From: Planctomycetota bacterium
GTDB taxonomy: Bacteria > Planctomycetota > Phycisphaerae > Phycisphaerales > Phycisphaeraceae
Assembly (NCBI GenBank): GCA_024276075.1
Contig: JAJRXX010000055.1
Span: 1-64,000 of the forward strand
Length of the DNA stretch: 64,000 nt
Direction: 5' to 3'
Shown here: positions 8,491 to 17,387 of the stretch, piece after piece
How positions within the stretch are numbered: position 1 is the stretch's first letter
Layout of the letters: each line of letters begins with the position of its first letter
Made by a program: the position numbers and the translations under genes
The notes under the pieces: model-generated
The model's database searches: none
What the model saw: the letters and a program-made list of their open reading frames with translations, nothing else
Told to the model about the DNA's origin: nothing

Positions 8491-8820
8491 ATGCAACGCA
8501 CGGAGCCTGACGGGGTGGTGATCGCCTGCGACTTCTGTGGCACCGATTGGGACGAGGTCAAGTCCATGGTCGAGGGGCACCGCGGCTCGGTGTTGTGCCT
8601 GGCGTGTTTGAAGTTGGCGTTGGATCAGGTGCAGACGGGTAGCGAGGGGTTTACCTGCACAATGTGTCTGCGTGATTTGCCTGCCCACGTGCCGCGGTGG
8701 GCGCACCCATCGCCGGGGAGCGGGGCGAATGCGGAAGCGGTGGCGTGCAGGGACTGTCTCGATCAGGCGACAAACACGTTTAGCAAGGACCCGGACGTGG
8801 CGTGGGAAAAGCCTGTGTAG
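8491..8820 (+). CDS. Small zinc-finger protein, ClpX-type C4 finger followed by a second CxxC pair set
   Basis: The 109-residue product has four CxxC pairs: CDFC, CLAC, CTMC and CRDC. The first half (ACDFCGTDWDEVKSMVEG, then VLCLACLKLAL) resembles the zinc-binding N-terminal domain of ClpX (CSFCG...V..ML.G...ICDEC). The second half could bind another zinc. No ATPase part is present. A textbook ribosome site (AAAGGAG, 9 bases upstream) fixes the start. It follows the TonB-like gene by 36 bases and may be co-transcribed with it. Role unknown; a ClpP/X adaptor-like or regulatory role would be a guess. Confidence 0.7.
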   Translation: MQRTEPDGVVIACDFCGTDWDEVKSMVEGHRGSVLCLACLKLALDQVQTGSEGFTCTMCLRDLPAHVPRWAHPSPGSGANAEAVACRDCLDQATNTFSKDPDVAWEKPV

Positions 8821-8827
8821 CGTGGGA

Positions 8828-9059
8828 GAGCATTCTCAACGCATCTGTAGCGTTTGATTAGAACTCGTTTCATAAGTCCCCTCCCTGTCAGGGAGGGGGT
8901 AGGGGGAGGGTCGTGTGCCCATGATTTACGGGGCTTTCACCCCTCACCCAACCTCTCCCCTCAAGGGGAGAGGGGTTTTGAAACAGCTTCTACAACAAAT
9001 TGCCCGCTCGCTTACGGTCGCGGCTCGTTGTGTACGCCACAGGTTAATTGAGAATGCTC
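8828..9059 (+). mobile_element. TA-type element with perfect 12-bp ends, carrying a nested R4 copy
   Basis: GAGCATTCTCAA at 8828 and its exact complement TTGAGAATGCTC at 9048-9059 bracket 232 bases, with TA following on the right. Inside, an R4 copy sits between TA dinucleotides (8859-8860 and about 8991). No ORF is visible. It fills the gap between the zinc-finger gene and proB. Confidence 0.6.
8861..8990 (-). repeat. R4 dispersed element, copy a
   Basis: Palindromic element with the G/C hairpins CCTCCCTGTCAGGGAGG and CTCTCCCCTCAAGGGGAGAG and ends GAACTCGTTTCA...TGAAACAGCTTC, bordered by TA. The same unit recurs near 13.24, 31.65, 43.44-43.81 (split), 44.63 and 60.38 kb. Confidence 0.75.
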
Positions 9060-9072
9060 TAGACACTGCGCA

Positions 9073-10245
9073 TTACCGATCGGTCAGGACGAGGTTGTTA
9101 CGATGGATAACAGCAGCAAACGCGGGTCGGCCTAAAAGTTTTTCAAATTGGTTTGATCGTTTACCCATGATCAGGTGAGTCTCTTGTGCGGAGTAATTGC
9201 TCAGGCCCCGTGCGATTTCGCGCCCGTCGGTGTCTTGCACGGCGATGACCTGCCCGGGGTTGAATCGTCCGGTGACAGCGGTGATCCCGCTGGCGAGCAG
9301 GCTCTTGCCCTGTCGGGTAATTGCAGCGGCGGCGCCGTCGTCGACGGTGATGGTGCCTGCCGGTCGCTTGGTCAGCCCGATCCAGCGGTCGCGGCTGTTG
9401 AGCTTGCGGCCCGCGGGAGCGAAAACGGTCCCCAGCGGCTGAGCGTCGAACAGTCGCAGCAGGACGTCGGGCTCGCGGCCGTTGGCGATCACGGCGATTT
9501 CGCCTGCTTCGGTGACGAGTTGCGCCGCCTTGAGCTTGGTGGTCATACCACCGGTGCCCATCGAGCTGGTGTGTTTGCGTGTCATGCGTGAGGCAGCACG
9601 GATGTCGCTAACCAGATCGATCTTGTGCCCGTCTGTGTCGAGCAGGCCGTCAACCGCTGTCAGGAGGATCAACGCGTCGGCACGCAGCGCATTGCACACG
9701 AGAGCGGCGAGCAGGTCGTTGTCGCCGAAGCGCAGCTCGTCTATGGAGACGGTGTCGTTTTCGTTGAGGATGGGTACGCATTGAAGCTTGTGCAACTCAG
9801 CGATGCAGTTTCGGATATTCAGAAAACGGGTGCGGTCGTCGAAGTCGTCGCGTGTCAGCAGGACCTGGCCGACCTGAAGATCGTGCGGTGCAAATGCGTC
9901 GTGCATGCGCGTCATGAGTCGTCTCTGACCGATGGCGGCAACAGCCTGCTGCTGGGCGACGTACCGGGGTCGTTTATCGAGGTCGATCTCGGCGCAGCCG
10001 GCACCGATCGCGCCGCTGGAGACGATCGTGACCTCAAACCCTTGTTGGCGCAGTGTCGCGACTTGGCCGGCCATGCTGCTGAGGTATTTCTGATCGAGTC
10101 CGGGCTGTGCGGGATCGTGGCTGGTGATCACCTGCGTGCCGAGCTTGACGACGATGCGTCGGGCACTGGCCAACGTGTGTTGTCGGAATTCAGTAGAGGG
10201 CATGGCCGAAGCTCGCTGTGTGTTTTTCGGGGCTGTGTCCGTCAC
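9073..10245 (-). CDS. proB: Glutamate 5-kinase with C-terminal PUA domain
   Basis: The enzyme phosphorylates glutamate with ATP, the first step of proline synthesis. The amino-acid kinase domain shows RIVVKLGTQVI, VSSGAIGAG, ILNENDTVS, FGDNDLLAALV and MGTGGMTTKLKAA. After about residue 290 a PUA domain (ITVDDGAAAAITRQGKSLLASGI...QVIAVQDTDGREIARGLSNYS) completes the standard 370-residue layout. The frame opens with GTG at 10245; an internal ATG at 10203 (MPSTEF) is a possible start because only after it does family-like sequence begin. A TATACT lies at 10260-10265 and would give a very short leader for the GTG start. proA is not adjacent. Confidence 0.95.
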   Translation of the reverse strand: MTDTAPKNTQRASAMPSTEFRQHTLASARRIVVKLGTQVITSHDPAQPGLDQKYLSSMAGQVATLRQQGFEVTIVSSGAIGAGCAEIDLDKRPRYVAQQQAVAAIGQRRLMTRMHDAFAPHDLQVGQVLLTRDDFDDRTRFLNIRNCIAELHKLQCVPILNENDTVSIDELRFGDNDLLAALVCNALRADALILLTAVDGLLDTDGHKIDLVSDIRAASRMTRKHTSSMGTGGMTTKLKAAQLVTEAGEIAVIANGREPDVLLRLFDAQPLGTVFAPAGRKLNSRDRWIGLTKRPAGTITVDDGAAAAITRQGKSLLASGITAVTGRFNPGQVIAVQDTDGREIARGLSNYSAQETHLIMGKRSNQFEKLLGRPAFAAVIHRNNLVLTDR

Positions 10246-10289
10246 CGGGCTTCGATACGAGTATAGGCAGCCTCGGCGTGTGGCAAAGT

Positions 10290-11588
10290 TTACGCACGAC
10301 CAACGGTTGCGGGCATGAGTTCCAGGAGCATGTCCGCGTGCCGGTCGGTGGCGCCTCGCCTTGTGAGGATCACACCGCGTCCGCGGTCGGCGATGGCACG
10401 GGCACGGTCGGGATGGGCCAGCAGGTCGGACACAGCCTGGCCGGGGCTGTCCGTGACGACGATACCCTCAGCGGCTCGCAGGGCATTGACGATATCGGCG
10501 AAATCACTGTGGTGAGGCCCGATGATCGTAGGCTTGCCCAAGGCGACGGGTTCCATAGGGTTTGAGCCGTACATGCCCAGGAAGCTGCGCCCGACGATCG
10601 CGGCGTCCGCCAGTGCGTAGGCCTTGAGCAGCTCACCCATCGTGTCGACCAGGAAGAGCTTCGATCCGGCAGGCGGCGGATCACTGCCGTCAGGGTGGCG
10701 AGTGCGGCGGACCACCTGGGCAGACAGCGAGGCGACTTCGTCGAAACGCTCCGGCTTGCGCGGCACGAGCACGAGTTGGGCGTGCGGTGGGCAGGTGTCG
10801 ATGAGTAATTTTTCCTCACCCGGGCCGGTCGAGCCGGCGACGATCACGGGCTGGGTCGTGTCGATGCCCATGGCCCGCGCCAGGTCGGCGGCGCCGGGAA
10901 TACTGTCGGGGGTGTGCGTGGCCTCGGGTGGGGCGATGTCCAGCGGGGCGGTGTCCCATTTCATGGAGTCGAGTACGCGCACGTGGTCGGTCGGCACGCC
11001 GAGCTGAGTAAACCGCTGAGCGTAATCGGGTGTCTGTGCGGCGACGGCGGTGAGCTTGCTAAATGTCGGTCGCACCAGCGGTGTCAGTCGGCGGTACCAG
11101 CGGAAGCTGCGTGGGCTTAGCCGTCCATTAATCACAGCGATGGGTATCTCGCGGCGGTGGCATTGATCGACGAAATTTGGCCAGACCTCCAACTCGGTCA
11201 GCGCAACGACCGTGGGTTGCACCGTGTCCAAGAACCGTCGCACGCAATGGCCCAGGTCGAAGGGGTATCGCACGACGGTGTGGCGGGGCTCGAACAGCCG
11301 GCGTGCACGTGCGGCGCCCGTGTCGGTCGTGACGCTCACGACGATGCGCAAGGCCCCATGTGTTCGCTCGTCGAGCGTATCGACGAGACGGCTCACCGCG
11401 TTGACCTCACCGACGCTCACCGCGTGGATTAGCAGCGTGTGTCGCGCGGGGGCCAGCGGGGTGTTGCACCTCCCGAAACGCGCAGGCCAATCGGTGCGCC
11501 ACTTGCCGGTGCGCGCCATGCGGTATGCCCATACGGGGCTGGTCAGCAGTGCGACGGAGGCATAGAGCATGTCATAGGCGAGGCCCAT
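10290..11588 (-). CDS. waaA: 3-Deoxy-D-manno-octulosonic acid (Kdo) transferase
   Basis: From the ATG at 11588 the product has 432 residues. It is an inner-membrane-associated GT-B enzyme that adds Kdo to lipid IVA. Landmarks: an N-terminal membrane anchor (MLYASVALLTSPVW), IHAVSVGEVNAVSRL with the catalytic Glu, VSVTTDTGAARA, YPFDLGHCVRRFLD, LTELEVWPNF, PIAVINGRLSPRSFRWY, and the C-terminal donor half with FLVDTMGELLKAYALADAAIVG. The frame is open to 11684 without family-like sequence. TACAAT lies 7 bases before this ATG. It diverges from metG with about 80 bases between starts. With lpxB in this window it indicates a real lipid A/Kdo outer membrane. Confidence 0.93.
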   Translation of the reverse strand: MGLAYDMLYASVALLTSPVWAYRMARTGKWRTDWPARFGRCNTPLAPARHTLLIHAVSVGEVNAVSRLVDTLDERTHGALRIVVSVTTDTGAARARRLFEPRHTVVRYPFDLGHCVRRFLDTVQPTVVALTELEVWPNFVDQCHRREIPIAVINGRLSPRSFRWYRRLTPLVRPTFSKLTAVAAQTPDYAQRFTQLGVPTDHVRVLDSMKWDTAPLDIAPPEATHTPDSIPGAADLARAMGIDTTQPVIVAGSTGPGEEKLLIDTCPPHAQLVLVPRKPERFDEVASLSAQVVRRTRHPDGSDPPPAGSKLFLVDTMGELLKAYALADAAIVGRSFLGMYGSNPMEPVALGKPTIIGPHHSDFADIVNALRAAEGIVVTDSPGQAVSDLLAHPDRARAIADRGRGVILTRRGATDRHADMLLELMPATVGRA

Positions 11589-11595
11589 GGCCGCC

Positions 11596-11601
11596 ATTGT
11601 A
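11596..11601 (-). promoter_or_regulatory. -10 box TACAAT 7 bases before waaA start (leaderless candidate)
   Basis: Read on the minus strand, TACAAT is followed by 7 bases and the ATG at 11588, with no Shine-Dalgarno sequence. An alternative ATG overlaps the box itself at 11597, which argues for 11588 being the start. Confidence 0.45.
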
Positions 11602-11658
11602 GGCGGGGGGGTGCGGCAAGCCGAAGCGGGGCGAGCGAGCGGCCCGCGTGCTGTGGCG

Positions 11659-11664
11659 TATAAT
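11659..11664 (+). promoter_or_regulatory. -10 box TATAAT 7 bases before metG start (leaderless candidate)
   Basis: A perfect TATAAT in a GC-rich setting, 7 bases before the GTG at 11672. Transcription from it would start on the start codon. No convincing -35 box is seen. Confidence 0.5.
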
Positions 11665-11671
11665 CCGCCCC

Positions 11672-13237
11672 GTGTCATCCGCAAAACCGTTCTACATCAC
11701 GACGCCGATCTACTACGTAAACGATCGACCGCACATCGGTCACGTCTACACGACGACGATCGCTGACATTGTGGCGCGGTATCACAGGCTAGCGGGGCAG
11801 CAGGTGTTTTTCTTAACGGGTACGGACGAGCACGCCGCTAAGGTGGTGGACGCCGCTGCCGAGCGTGGCATGACGCCTCAGCAGTGGGCCGACCAGAACG
11901 CCAAGGCGTTTCAAGACACGTTTGCACGCCTGGGCATTATCAATAACGACTTCATCCGCACCAGCCAGGACCGCCACAAGAAGCAGGTTGTTGAATACAT
12001 CCGTCGGCTGCTGGCATCCGGTGACGTGTACGTAGGCGAATACGAGGGATGGTATGACGCGGGGCAGGAGGAATACGTCCCCGAAAACAAAGCCAAGGAG
12101 TACGGGTACAAGTCGCCCGTGAACGGCAAGCCGCTGGTGCGCAAGAGTGAGAAGAACGATTTTTTCGCGCTAAGCAAATATGAGCCGCAGCTGCGCGAGT
12201 TGCTCGAGAGGGGTGACTTCGTGCAACCCGAAGCCCGCCGCAACGAGGTGCTGGGGCGGATCAGTGAGGGGCTAAACGACGTGCCGATCTCGCGGACGGG
12301 TGCGCGGGGCTGGGGCATCTCGGTGCCCGACGACCCGGATCAGACGGTCTACGTCTGGATCGACGCGCTGTTTAATTACCTGTCGGCGATCGACACGGAC
12401 GAGCTGCGTGGCTGTTGGCCCGCGGACGTGCACCTGATCGCCAAGGACATCTTGTGGTTCCACGCGGTGATCTGGCCGGCGATGCTCATGGCCCTGGGGC
12501 TTGACCTTCCCAAGAGGGTCTACGCGCACAGCTTCTGGATCAGCGAGGGTCAGAAGATGAGCAAGTCGCTGGGCAACTTCATCGACTTGGAGAAGATCGA
12601 CCACTACGTCGAAACGTTTGGGCTCGACGCGTTGCGGTACTTCCTGGCGACGACGGGACCGATGGGCACGACGGACAGCGACTTCGCGGAGGCAGGGTTC
12701 ATCGAGGTGTACAACGCCGACCTGGCCAACACGCTGGGTAATTGTTTTAGCCGAATCGCGAATATGACGAACCGGTACTTTGAGGGGAAGCTGCCTAGCA
12801 AGAGCAGCAATCCCTATGCATCATCCTTAGAAGGCCCTGCCGCAAATGCGGCATTTGACGTTCAACAAGTTGCAGCAAAACTCGATCTTGCGCAGATGGC
12901 TGCCCACGCCCTTCAGCTAGTCCGCAACATCGACGCATTCATTGAAAACACTGCGCCGTTCAAGCTCGCCAAAGACCCCGCCAAGCTGCCGGAGGTGGGG
13001 ACAATCTTGTACAACTGCGCGGAGGCGATGCGTATCGCGTCGGTGCTGCTGTGGCCGATCATGCCGAGCAAGATGCAAGAGCTGTGGCGGCGGATCGGGT
13101 GCGACCATTACACGCAGGCGCTGGCGGATCACGGCACGGGTAAGCTCAGCGAGTGGACCCAGTGGGGCCAACTATCGCCAGGCACAGCGATCCTCCAGGG
13201 CGAAGCACTGTTCCCGCGGTATCAAGCGGTGAAGTAG
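11672..13237 (+). CDS. metG: Methionyl-tRNA synthetase
   Basis: The enzyme charges tRNA-Met. The class I signature appears as YYVNDRPHIGHVYTT, the KMSKS loop as GQKMSKSLGNFIDL, and the catalytic core continues through GARGWGISVPDD and FWISEGQ. The product has 521 residues from the GTG at 11672 (MSSAKPFYITTPIYY). An earlier in-frame GTG at 11648 lies upstream of the TATAAT and is unlikely. It is the short type: no C-terminal tRNA-binding (EMAP-like) domain, and the compact helix-bundle anticodon domain ends at about residue 520. The stop TAG (13235-13237) is formed where a TA-flanked R4 element begins. Confidence 0.96.
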   Translation: MSSAKPFYITTPIYYVNDRPHIGHVYTTTIADIVARYHRLAGQQVFFLTGTDEHAAKVVDAAAERGMTPQQWADQNAKAFQDTFARLGIINNDFIRTSQDRHKKQVVEYIRRLLASGDVYVGEYEGWYDAGQEEYVPENKAKEYGYKSPVNGKPLVRKSEKNDFFALSKYEPQLRELLERGDFVQPEARRNEVLGRISEGLNDVPISRTGARGWGISVPDDPDQTVYVWIDALFNYLSAIDTDELRGCWPADVHLIAKDILWFHAVIWPAMLMALGLDLPKRVYAHSFWISEGQKMSKSLGNFIDLEKIDHYVETFGLDALRYFLATTGPMGTTDSDFAEAGFIEVYNADLANTLGNCFSRIANMTNRYFEGKLPSKSSNPYASSLEGPAANAAFDVQQVAAKLDLAQMAAHALQLVRNIDAFIENTAPFKLAKDPAKLPEVGTILYNCAEAMRIASVLLWPIMPSKMQELWRRIGCDHYTQALADHGTGKLSEWTQWGQLSPGTAILQGEALFPRYQAVK

Positions 13238-13366
13238 AAACTGTTTTGGAACGCCTCTCCCCTCGAGGGGAGAGGCAGGGTGAGGGGTGAAAGCCTCGTA
13301 AATTACGAATGCCCAACCCTCCCCCTGCCCCCTCCCTCGCAGGGAGGGGGATGTGAAACCGGCTCG
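13237..13366 (+). repeat. R4 dispersed element, copy b (starts in the metG stop codon)
   Basis: Begins TA|GAAACTGTTTTGG, continues with CTCTCCCCTCGAGGGGAGAG and CCTCCCTCGCAGGGAGG, and ends TGTGAAACCGGCTCG. It is the TA-bordered R4 unit. It fills the gap between the convergent metG and lptC-like genes, where its hairpins could also stop transcription from both sides. Confidence 0.7.
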
Positions 13367-13375
13367 AATGTATTT

Positions 13376-16300
13376 CTATTCCGTGGGCGTCAGTGACATC
13401 CGGGTCGGGCCTAGCTTGACGATCTCGAGGCGGTTTTCCCGGAGGTACCAGCGGAACCGTTCCGCGGTCAGCGCGGTGGGTGGGCTGTGCTCGTGGATCT
13501 CGGTGAGCCTGCCTTGGTCGGCGCGTAGGAGGACCGTCTCGTCAAAGCCGGTGTACTCGAGGTGGTCGGTGCGGATGGTGCGGTCGTCGGAGATGATGCG
13601 AACGTTTTCGTCTGCGTAGACGGCTTTGAGCCGGGGCTGGGGTGCGTGCCCAGCCACCCACACGCCCAAGCCGCCGGTGGATTCGAGGTCGCCCAGCAGC
13701 CGTTGGCAGTCGACCTGGACGGTCAGTTGTGAGTCGAGTGAGCGGTGGATCATCTGCACGCCTGTGTCGGCACGCATATCGTTGTGGTAGGCGTCGAATG
13801 ACAATTGATTGCGCCATTTGAGTAGCGTAGCGCCTCGGCCGGTGAACTTGGCCTGCCCGGTGCGCTCGGAGCCGAACAGCGAGGTGGCGCGTTGATCGTG
13901 TTTGCGGCGCTTGGACCGGACGCGGTAGTCCTCGATGAGCATCGAGCCGGGGCCGATGACCTGGAACTGTTCAGCGACGTTGTCGAAGCTCATCAGCGGG
14001 CCGGCGAGGTGCACGCGGGTCTCGAATGGCCCGCCGGGCTCGTCGGACCATTTTGTAGCCTGGAACACGACGTCTTGTTGCGCGGTCACGAGCCGTACGG
14101 ATCGATCGGTACTTGTGAATGAGTCCAGCGAGCGGTTAGCCAGGGGGTCGTCCGTCGTCGGCGTGGTGGAGAAGGTCTCGGGCAGTTCGGTGAACTCCAG
14201 GCGTAGGTCCTGGGCTGACAGGAGGGTGGTTTCGCGATCCGTCTGTGCTTCGGAGACCACGTCGCCGAGGAACTGCGCCAGGCCGAAGCGGTTGTCGAAG
14301 TGCATCGCGTCGGCCCAAGTCACCGTCACGCGCATACCCTGGTCATCGGGTCGTACCGCGGTGATGGCGGGGGGCGCGGGGGGTTGGATTGGTTCGCCGG
14401 TATCGGTTGATTGATCGACGGCGGCGACCTGCTGATCCGCAAGGGGTTGATCGGTGATCGGCGGTGGCAGGTCTTCGGGCAGCGGTTGTGCGGGGTTGAG
14501 GGGGGTATTGATAAACGTGATTGTACCGGGGCCTGTGACGTGCACCGTTTGGCCCGCTTGGTTCATGATGATGTGATTGCCGGTCAAAGCCCCGTCGAAG
14601 CGCTCGACCCGGGCAGGCTGATCGTCGTGGCCAAAGAACTCGATCTGATCGCCCTGCGCGTCGGCTTCAAGACGATCGGCGGTGACGCGGACACCCAGGT
14701 CGTTCAGGTGGACGCGCACGTCGTCTCGGGCGGTCATTCGGCTGACCACGAACCGATCCGAGCGTGCTGTGTCGTCGCTAACATCGGGTTTCGTGACGAG
14801 GGGCGTGACCTGGACAGCAGTGGTAGGCAGTAATGCTGAATGATCCGGTGTGCCTAGTACGTCGAAATCGGACCACGCATCCGCGTCGATCCAGGACGAA
14901 AGCGCGTCGAGGTGGGTAAGGGGTTGAGCGTTGTCCGTATCCAATGTGTCCAACGGTGACGACAATTCAAACATCGGGTCGAGGACCCCGATCGGTTTCA
15001 AGATCGGCTGTGCAGCGGCGAGCGAGAGCGGTGCTGGCGGCGGCGCTACCGTGTCCCAGGACAAGGGTGCGGCCTCGAGAGAGGAGGCGGTCTGCGGCTG
15101 GGCGTCGATGGCCAATTCGAGGCGCCCCGCGTGCATGGAGCGCTGAGCCTGGCGCGCGACGACGTGCCCGACAGCTATAAGGCTCGTCGGTTGAATCGAG
15201 GCGTCGTCGTGTGTCAGTTCGACTTCGAGACGGTCGGATTGGATTTGTGCGGATTGGGTGTCGCCATCGGCGTGGACGCTGACCAGGGCGTGGCCCACAG
15301 CTTGGATCGCGTCGAGCGTCTGACGACCGTCGCCCGAGGGTGCATTAAACCTTGCGACGAGCATATCGGTGTCCAGGGCAAATTGACGGTGCTCCATGCG
15401 CACGTCGCCGCGGAAGACCGCGTCTTTGAGTCCCGTAATCTGGCTAAACATCGATCCAGGCCCAGCGGTAGAGCCAGCGGATTCAGAATTGAAAAACGTC
15501 AGGTCTACGCGGTCGTTCCATGTGATCTGTAACGGCTCGTGGCGATCGGGCTGGTCGGCGATCGTCGTGAGGCTGTCGATCGATTGATCCGTCGTCGCCT
15601 GCGCGGGGGTGCCCCCACCCGTCTTGAGGCTGCCGGCACCGATGATCTGGCCGATGCCCTGGTTCTGGTGGATGACCAACCGTTGGCCACGCAGCACGCC
15701 CATGTTCGGGGTCGTGATCTCCAGCGGATACGGATCGGTTGCGAACATGCGCACCCGGCCGTCGTTGGCGAGGTAATCCACACTCGCTGCTGTGATCACC
15801 TCGTGGCGCACGGTGGTGATACGCACCGGTCGACCCACCAGCACCAGCAGGAGATCGTCAGGCCCGGTCATGTCGATCGGGGGCGACTCCTCCGGCTCGA
15901 TCAGCAGCCGGCCGGTCCAGGTGATCACGACCTCGTCGCCCTGCGGGGGCGCTGCCACAGCCGTCTCAAGCGACGCGGGTGATGCCCCTTCTGGGTTGGA
16001 CTGGGCAATGACCAGTGTGACGAGCTGTGTGAGCATGCCCTGGATCGAGCCGTGGGCTGACGGTCGGCGAACGCCTAAGGCGCTTAGAGGCAGGCTCATC
16101 ACGGATGGTTTGGTGATTGAGTTGGTGTGATGGATTGCAACTTGCTCAGCTTTTCCGCCCCAGCCGCGGCCCAGCAGGTTTAAGCCTTGGTCCGATTGGG
16201 CGTCGAGGCTAAAAACGACGTCGAGCCGATCGGCGTTGATCGTGGCGGTGCGGCTGCGGACGCGGACTCCGTCCTCAAACCGGGCACGGTAATATTGAAC

Positions 16301-17212
16301 AATACGATCCGAGGCAGGCTCGATCCGTGCAGGGGCTTGGAGACGATCGCGGGGCTGCGTCATGTCGGCCAGGGGCGACTGCTCGTCTGTGGGCGTAGCG
16401 TTGTGCTCGGGCTCTGGTTCGTGGCCTTCGTGGCGAGCGGCTTGTGCGGGATCGGAAGGATCATCATCGCGGGTGGCGGGTATGGGGTCGGGAGGCCCAT
16501 CATCGTTGGCAATTTGCGCGGAACCGCTGGCGGCTTGTGCGGACGGCGTGAACCGCAACTCCTTACCCTGCATGATCTCGAGTCGATCGATCCGGTGTCG
16601 CAGGTTGTTGTAGATCAGGTCCAAGCCCACACCGCTGAAGTCGATGTTCTGGCCGATCAAGTGAACGTTCTTGTCGCTTTCGACCCGTCCTAGCTCGAGA
16701 TCAAACCGGGCTTGATCGAGGTAGAGGTTTAGCTTCGCGTCTTGGGAGTCGTCGGATAGGTCGAGCTTCCGATCGGGCGGGCTGTGAAAAAGTGTTAAGA
16801 CGACTTGGTCGTCAAAGTGGCCGCTGCGGACTTGGTTATCGGGTGCGAGGACCGTGCCTTCCTTGGCACGAATCTGCAAGACCCGGTTAGGCTCGAAGTG
16901 GATCCGTGCGCCGGGCGAATCAACACGCGACACACCCTCAGGTAGCGGTGTGAGCGAGTCGCCGTACAACTCGACAAGCTGTCCGCGTTTGTTCGTGCTT
17001 CTGATCTTGTACTTTTTTGCCTGCCCGCGGGGATCGATTCGGCTAGTCGTGGTGCGGTTGGGGTCGAACGTGGGCATCTCGTCGAGCTTGACGGGGTCGT
17101 CGATGGTCCTTTTTGCGACGCGTGGCGTGGAGGGTTCGGACAACAGCGTCAGGACGAGCACAAAGATCGCCAAGACCGTCGCCAGACCAATCACCACAAA
17201 ACGCTCGACCAT
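13376..17212 (-). CDS. Giant LptC/LptA (OstA)-like envelope protein
   Basis: The 1278-residue protein has one N-terminal membrane helix (residues 7-27, VIGLATVLAIFVLVLTLLS) and an otherwise periplasmic body. After the anchor come LptC-like features (VELYGDSLTPL, RIHFEPNRVLQIRAKEGTVLA, DNQVRSGHFDDQVVLTLF, DQARFDLELGRVESDKNVHLIG). Further on are several OstA/LptA-like strand blocks, such as ITGLKDAVFRGDVRMEH, LIAVGHVVARQAQRSMHAGRLEL and VTADRLEADAQGDQIEFFG. Known LptC is about 190 and LptA about 185 residues, so this looks like a multi-block chain of the LPS-bridge fold. Proline/Asp-rich linkers separate the blocks. Role in carrying lipopolysaccharide across the periplasm is inferred from the fold resemblance. 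Convergent with metG; waaA is two genes away. Confidence 0.7.
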   Translation of the reverse strand: MVERFVVIGLATVLAIFVLVLTLLSEPSTPRVAKRTIDDPVKLDEMPTFDPNRTTTSRIDPRGQAKKYKIRSTNKRGQLVELYGDSLTPLPEGVSRVDSPGARIHFEPNRVLQIRAKEGTVLAPDNQVRSGHFDDQVVLTLFHSPPDRKLDLSDDSQDAKLNLYLDQARFDLELGRVESDKNVHLIGQNIDFSGVGLDLIYNNLRHRIDRLEIMQGKELRFTPSAQAASGSAQIANDDGPPDPIPATRDDDPSDPAQAARHEGHEPEPEHNATPTDEQSPLADMTQPRDRLQAPARIEPASDRIVQYYRARFEDGVRVRSRTATINADRLDVVFSLDAQSDQGLNLLGRGWGGKAEQVAIHHTNSITKPSVMSLPLSALGVRRPSAHGSIQGMLTQLVTLVIAQSNPEGASPASLETAVAAPPQGDEVVITWTGRLLIEPEESPPIDMTGPDDLLLVLVGRPVRITTVRHEVITAASVDYLANDGRVRMFATDPYPLEITTPNMGVLRGQRLVIHQNQGIGQIIGAGSLKTGGGTPAQATTDQSIDSLTTIADQPDRHEPLQITWNDRVDLTFFNSESAGSTAGPGSMFSQITGLKDAVFRGDVRMEHRQFALDTDMLVARFNAPSGDGRQTLDAIQAVGHALVSVHADGDTQSAQIQSDRLEVELTHDDASIQPTSLIAVGHVVARQAQRSMHAGRLELAIDAQPQTASSLEAAPLSWDTVAPPPAPLSLAAAQPILKPIGVLDPMFELSSPLDTLDTDNAQPLTHLDALSSWIDADAWSDFDVLGTPDHSALLPTTAVQVTPLVTKPDVSDDTARSDRFVVSRMTARDDVRVHLNDLGVRVTADRLEADAQGDQIEFFGHDDQPARVERFDGALTGNHIIMNQAGQTVHVTGPGTITFINTPLNPAQPLPEDLPPPITDQPLADQQVAAVDQSTDTGEPIQPPAPPAITAVRPDDQGMRVTVTWADAMHFDNRFGLAQFLGDVVSEAQTDRETTLLSAQDLRLEFTELPETFSTTPTTDDPLANRSLDSFTSTDRSVRLVTAQQDVVFQATKWSDEPGGPFETRVHLAGPLMSFDNVAEQFQVIGPGSMLIEDYRVRSKRRKHDQRATSLFGSERTGQAKFTGRGATLLKWRNQLSFDAYHNDMRADTGVQMIHRSLDSQLTVQVDCQRLLGDLESTGGLGVWVAGHAPQPRLKAVYADENVRIISDDRTIRTDHLEYTGFDETVLLRADQGRLTEIHEHSPPTALTAERFRWYLRENRLEIVKLGPTRMSLTPTE

Positions 17213-17387
17213 GGATTTATTATAAAACGGTTGAAGCTTGAAAGTTCGCGAGGGCCTAATCCATACGCCGTTTCCCGTGACCAGTGACCTGGATAAGGGG
17301 GTGGTCGCGGGTGGGCGGTTAAGCGGTTATGATCGGTCCTCTCCTCTCGGGAGAGAGATGGGGTCTGACATAAATGAGGTGATGGTA

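Noticed and set aside
8861-8990. R4 hairpins as a CRISPR repeat or as simple terminators only
   Set aside because: Copies are dispersed singly through the window with no spacers, and they have their own inverted ends and TA borders; they are mobile-type repeats, though they may also stop transcription.
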